Positions 62,795 to 64,000 of a DNA stretch of 64,000 nt are shown in pieces. The notes below the pieces were generated by a model that was given only the letters and a program-made list of their open reading frames with translations, was not told the DNA's origin and made no database searches. The first letter of the stretch is position 1. Each line of letters begins with the position of its first letter. The DNA lies in the NCBI GenBank assembly GCA_046155285.1, contig JBJXEA010000017.1:248001-312000 (forward strand), read 5' to 3'. The stretch is from CAILHX01 sp046155285. Its GTDB lineage: Bacteria > Pseudomonadota > Gammaproteobacteria > Burkholderiales > Methylophilaceae. Made by a program: the position numbers and the translations under genes.

Positions 62795-63862
62795 ATGACC
62801 GAACAGGATATTCCCAACCACACCAGTCTTGAAGTCAAGGCGATCTGGCAAAGCTTGGCCGAAGCGCACCGTCATTTGGCGGAGTTGAAGGGCTTGTGCG
62901 AGGCTTTGCCCAATGCCGCTATTCTGCTCGATACGCTTTCCATCCAGGAGGCAAAAGACAGTTCCGAGATCGAGAACATCATCACTACGCACGACGAGCT
63001 TTATGCTTACGACCAGAGCAGTTCGGCCTCGCCAGCCGCCAAGGAGGTGCAAAATTATCTCGCGGGTTTGCGGGTAGGGTTTCAGGATGTGCGGGATTCT
63101 GGCCTGATTCGCGTGAGTACAATTCTGCGGGTGCAGGAGGAGGTTGAGCAGAATAACGCCGGTTTCAGGAAGGTGCCGGGCACGGTGTTGAAAAACCAGA
63201 CCACTGGCGCGGTGGTGTATGAGCCTCCCCAAGACGCGGTGCTGATCGAGAAGCTGATGACAGACCTAGTGGCGTTCATCCATGCGGTGGATGAGCTAGA
63301 CCCTTTGTTACGTATGGCGATTGCGCATCACCAGTTTGAGAGTATTCATCCGTTTTATGATGGTAATGGCCGCACCGGGCGCATCTTGAATCTATTGATG
63401 ATGCAGCGCGAGGGCTTGCTAGACTTGCCAGTGCTGTATTTGAGCCGCTACATTACCTCGACCAAGAGCCAGTATTACCAATTGCTGCAATCCACACGCG
63501 AAACTGGCGATTGGGTGGATTGGTGCGTGTATATCGTCAAGGGTGTGGCGGTGACGGCCAAGAGTGAAATCAGGCTGGTGAAAAACTTGCGCGACCTGAT
63601 GCAGAGCACCAAGCACCGCTTGCGCGATACATTGCCCAAGATTTATAGCCAAGAATTGCTGAATAATTTGTTCCGTTATCCTTACACCAAGATTGAATTT
63701 GTGGAAAAGGATTTAGGGGTTTCGCGTATTACGGCTGCCAAGCATCTGGATACGCTGGCGCAGAATGGTTTTGTGGAGAAAAAGAAGATCGGGCGCACGA
63801 ATTTTTATATCAATCGTCCGCTGTTTGAGCTTTTGACGCGGATAACTTTAGATGAGGTATGA
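62795..63862 (+). CDS. Fic-family AMP-transferase with C-terminal winged helix
   Basis: 355 residues from ATG 62795, after a GGAGG ribosome-binding site. The N-terminal inhibitory motif is S-x3-E-N (Ser56 to Asn61), which places it in the class with an in-cis inhibitor helix. The active-site motif is HPFYDGNGRTGR (185-196), complete with His, so it should be catalytically competent. About 285-350 form a winged-helix DNA-binding domain (VEKDLGVSRITAAKHLDTLA). Fic enzymes usually transfer AMP to a protein. The target is unknown. It is complete and separate from the damaged genes upstream. Confidence 0.93.
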   Translation: MTEQDIPNHTSLEVKAIWQSLAEAHRHLAELKGLCEALPNAAILLDTLSIQEAKDSSEIENIITTHDELYAYDQSSSASPAAKEVQNYLAGLRVGFQDVRDSGLIRVSTILRVQEEVEQNNAGFRKVPGTVLKNQTTGAVVYEPPQDAVLIEKLMTDLVAFIHAVDELDPLLRMAIAHHQFESIHPFYDGNGRTGRILNLLMMQREGLLDLPVLYLSRYITSTKSQYYQLLQSTRETGDWVDWCVYIVKGVAVTAKSEIRLVKNLRDLMQSTKHRLRDTLPKIYSQELLNNLFRYPYTKIEFVEKDLGVSRITAAKHLDTLAQNGFVEKKKIGRTNFYINRPLFELLTRITLDEV

Positions 63863-63890
63863 AAAAGGGTTAGCCTAAGCTAACCCTTTT
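63863..63890. terminator. Bidirectional intrinsic terminator after fic
   Basis: Perfect 12-bp stem AAAAGGGTTAGC/GCTAACCCTTTT around a 4-base loop. It ends just before the tRNA-Arg fragment and can work on both strands. Confidence 0.85.
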
Positions 63891-63895
63891 ATGTG

Positions 63896-63940
63896 TGGTG
63901 CGCCCGAAGAGATTCGAACTCCTGACCCCTTGGTTCGTAG
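63896..63940 (-). other. 3' fragment of tRNA-Arg (probable att site)
   Basis: Read on the minus strand this gives an anticodon loop CTACGAA, the 3' half of the anticodon stem, variable loop, T-arm (GTTCGAAT) and an acceptor end CGGGCGC plus ACCA: the last 45 bases of a tRNA-Arg with anticodon ACG. The 5' half (D-arm and 5' acceptor GCGCCCG) is not in the sequence to the right, which differs. A lone tRNA 3' end is the usual mark left by an integrase at one border of an integrated element. Confidence 0.75.
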
Positions 63941-64000
63941 TTAATCTGTTAAGCGCAACTTATTGTTTTTATTATGTAGTACGGCCGCTCAATTCCTATC

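Noticed and set aside
62585..63232. 215-residue reading frame on the minus strand
   Set aside because: It is a shadow of the fic coding strand and has no motif of its own.
1..64000. CRISPR array, rRNA operon or complete insertion sequence
   Set aside because: No regularly spaced direct repeats, no rRNA-like sequence and no full transposase were seen.

Overview
The window is chromosomal DNA around a replication origin, most likely from a betaproteobacterium. The order rpmH-rnpA-yidD-yidC-mnmE-mnmG-rsmG-parA-parB-atp operon on one strand and dnaA-dnaN-gyrB on the other is typical of an origin region. The Tol-Pal block (ybgC-tolQRAB-pal-cpoB-queE), the iron genes and the protein sequences fit an environmental betaproteobacterium. 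A Gallionellaceae/Nitrosomonadales-like lineage is my inference and is not proven by the sequence.

Layout. (1) 1-4.9 kb: 3' end of gph, trpE, a decayed hicAB toxin-antitoxin pair, a small membrane protein, a CBS-domain protein, an EamA transporter and a YebC-family regulator. (2) 4.9-8.7 kb: ruvC-ruvA-ruvB, with ruvA and ruvB separated by a higBA toxin-antitoxin pair and an AT-rich secreted protein; ruvC has no ATG/GTG/TTG at its homologous N-terminus. (3) 8.8-14.7 kb: ybgC-tolQRAB-pal-cpoB, which keep the outer membrane tied to the cell wall during division, then queE. (4) 14.7-15.1 kb: a scar made of the tail of an IS30-type transposase joined to the 3' end of gatB. (5) 15.1-19.6 kb: argH, divergent hemC, an AmpG-like permease and a DUF1223 protein.

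(6) 19.6-26.3 kb is an iron block on the minus strand: bfd, two complementary bacterioferritin subunits, a PiuC-type hydroxylase, a TonB-dependent siderophore receptor, exbD, exbB, tonB and hemP. A 17/19 Fur box lies at the hemP start and Fur-like palindromes lie before bfd and bfr. Together these genes import, release and store iron. (7) 26.3-32.4 kb: an MliC-like lipoprotein, xth, pyrE, an orphan ParA, glmS and glmU. (8) 32.4-39.5 kb: the complete F-type ATP synthase operon. (9) 39.5-48.2 kb: parB, parA, rsmG, mnmG, a putative papain-like protein bracketed by two parS sites, mnmE, yidC, yidD, rnpA and rpmH. (10) 48.3-53.4 kb: dnaA, a candidate oriC, dnaN and gyrB. (11) 53.4-60.8 kb: an SDR enzyme, yicC, rph, ileS, lspA, ychF and a small lipoprotein.

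(12) 60.9-64.0 kb is accessory DNA. After tRNA-Met come a 3'-truncated dinD fused at one point to a 5'-truncated HATPase gene, a DUF4325 (STAS-like) partner, a Fic AMP-transferase with an operator-like palindrome, and a 45-bp 3' fragment of a tRNA-Arg that looks like the attachment-site border of an integrated element lying mainly beyond the right edge. Two nearly identical ~100-bp palindromic elements (8.7 and 58.8 kb) and several short inverted repeats are scattered through the window. No CRISPR array, rRNA or complete insertion sequence was seen.
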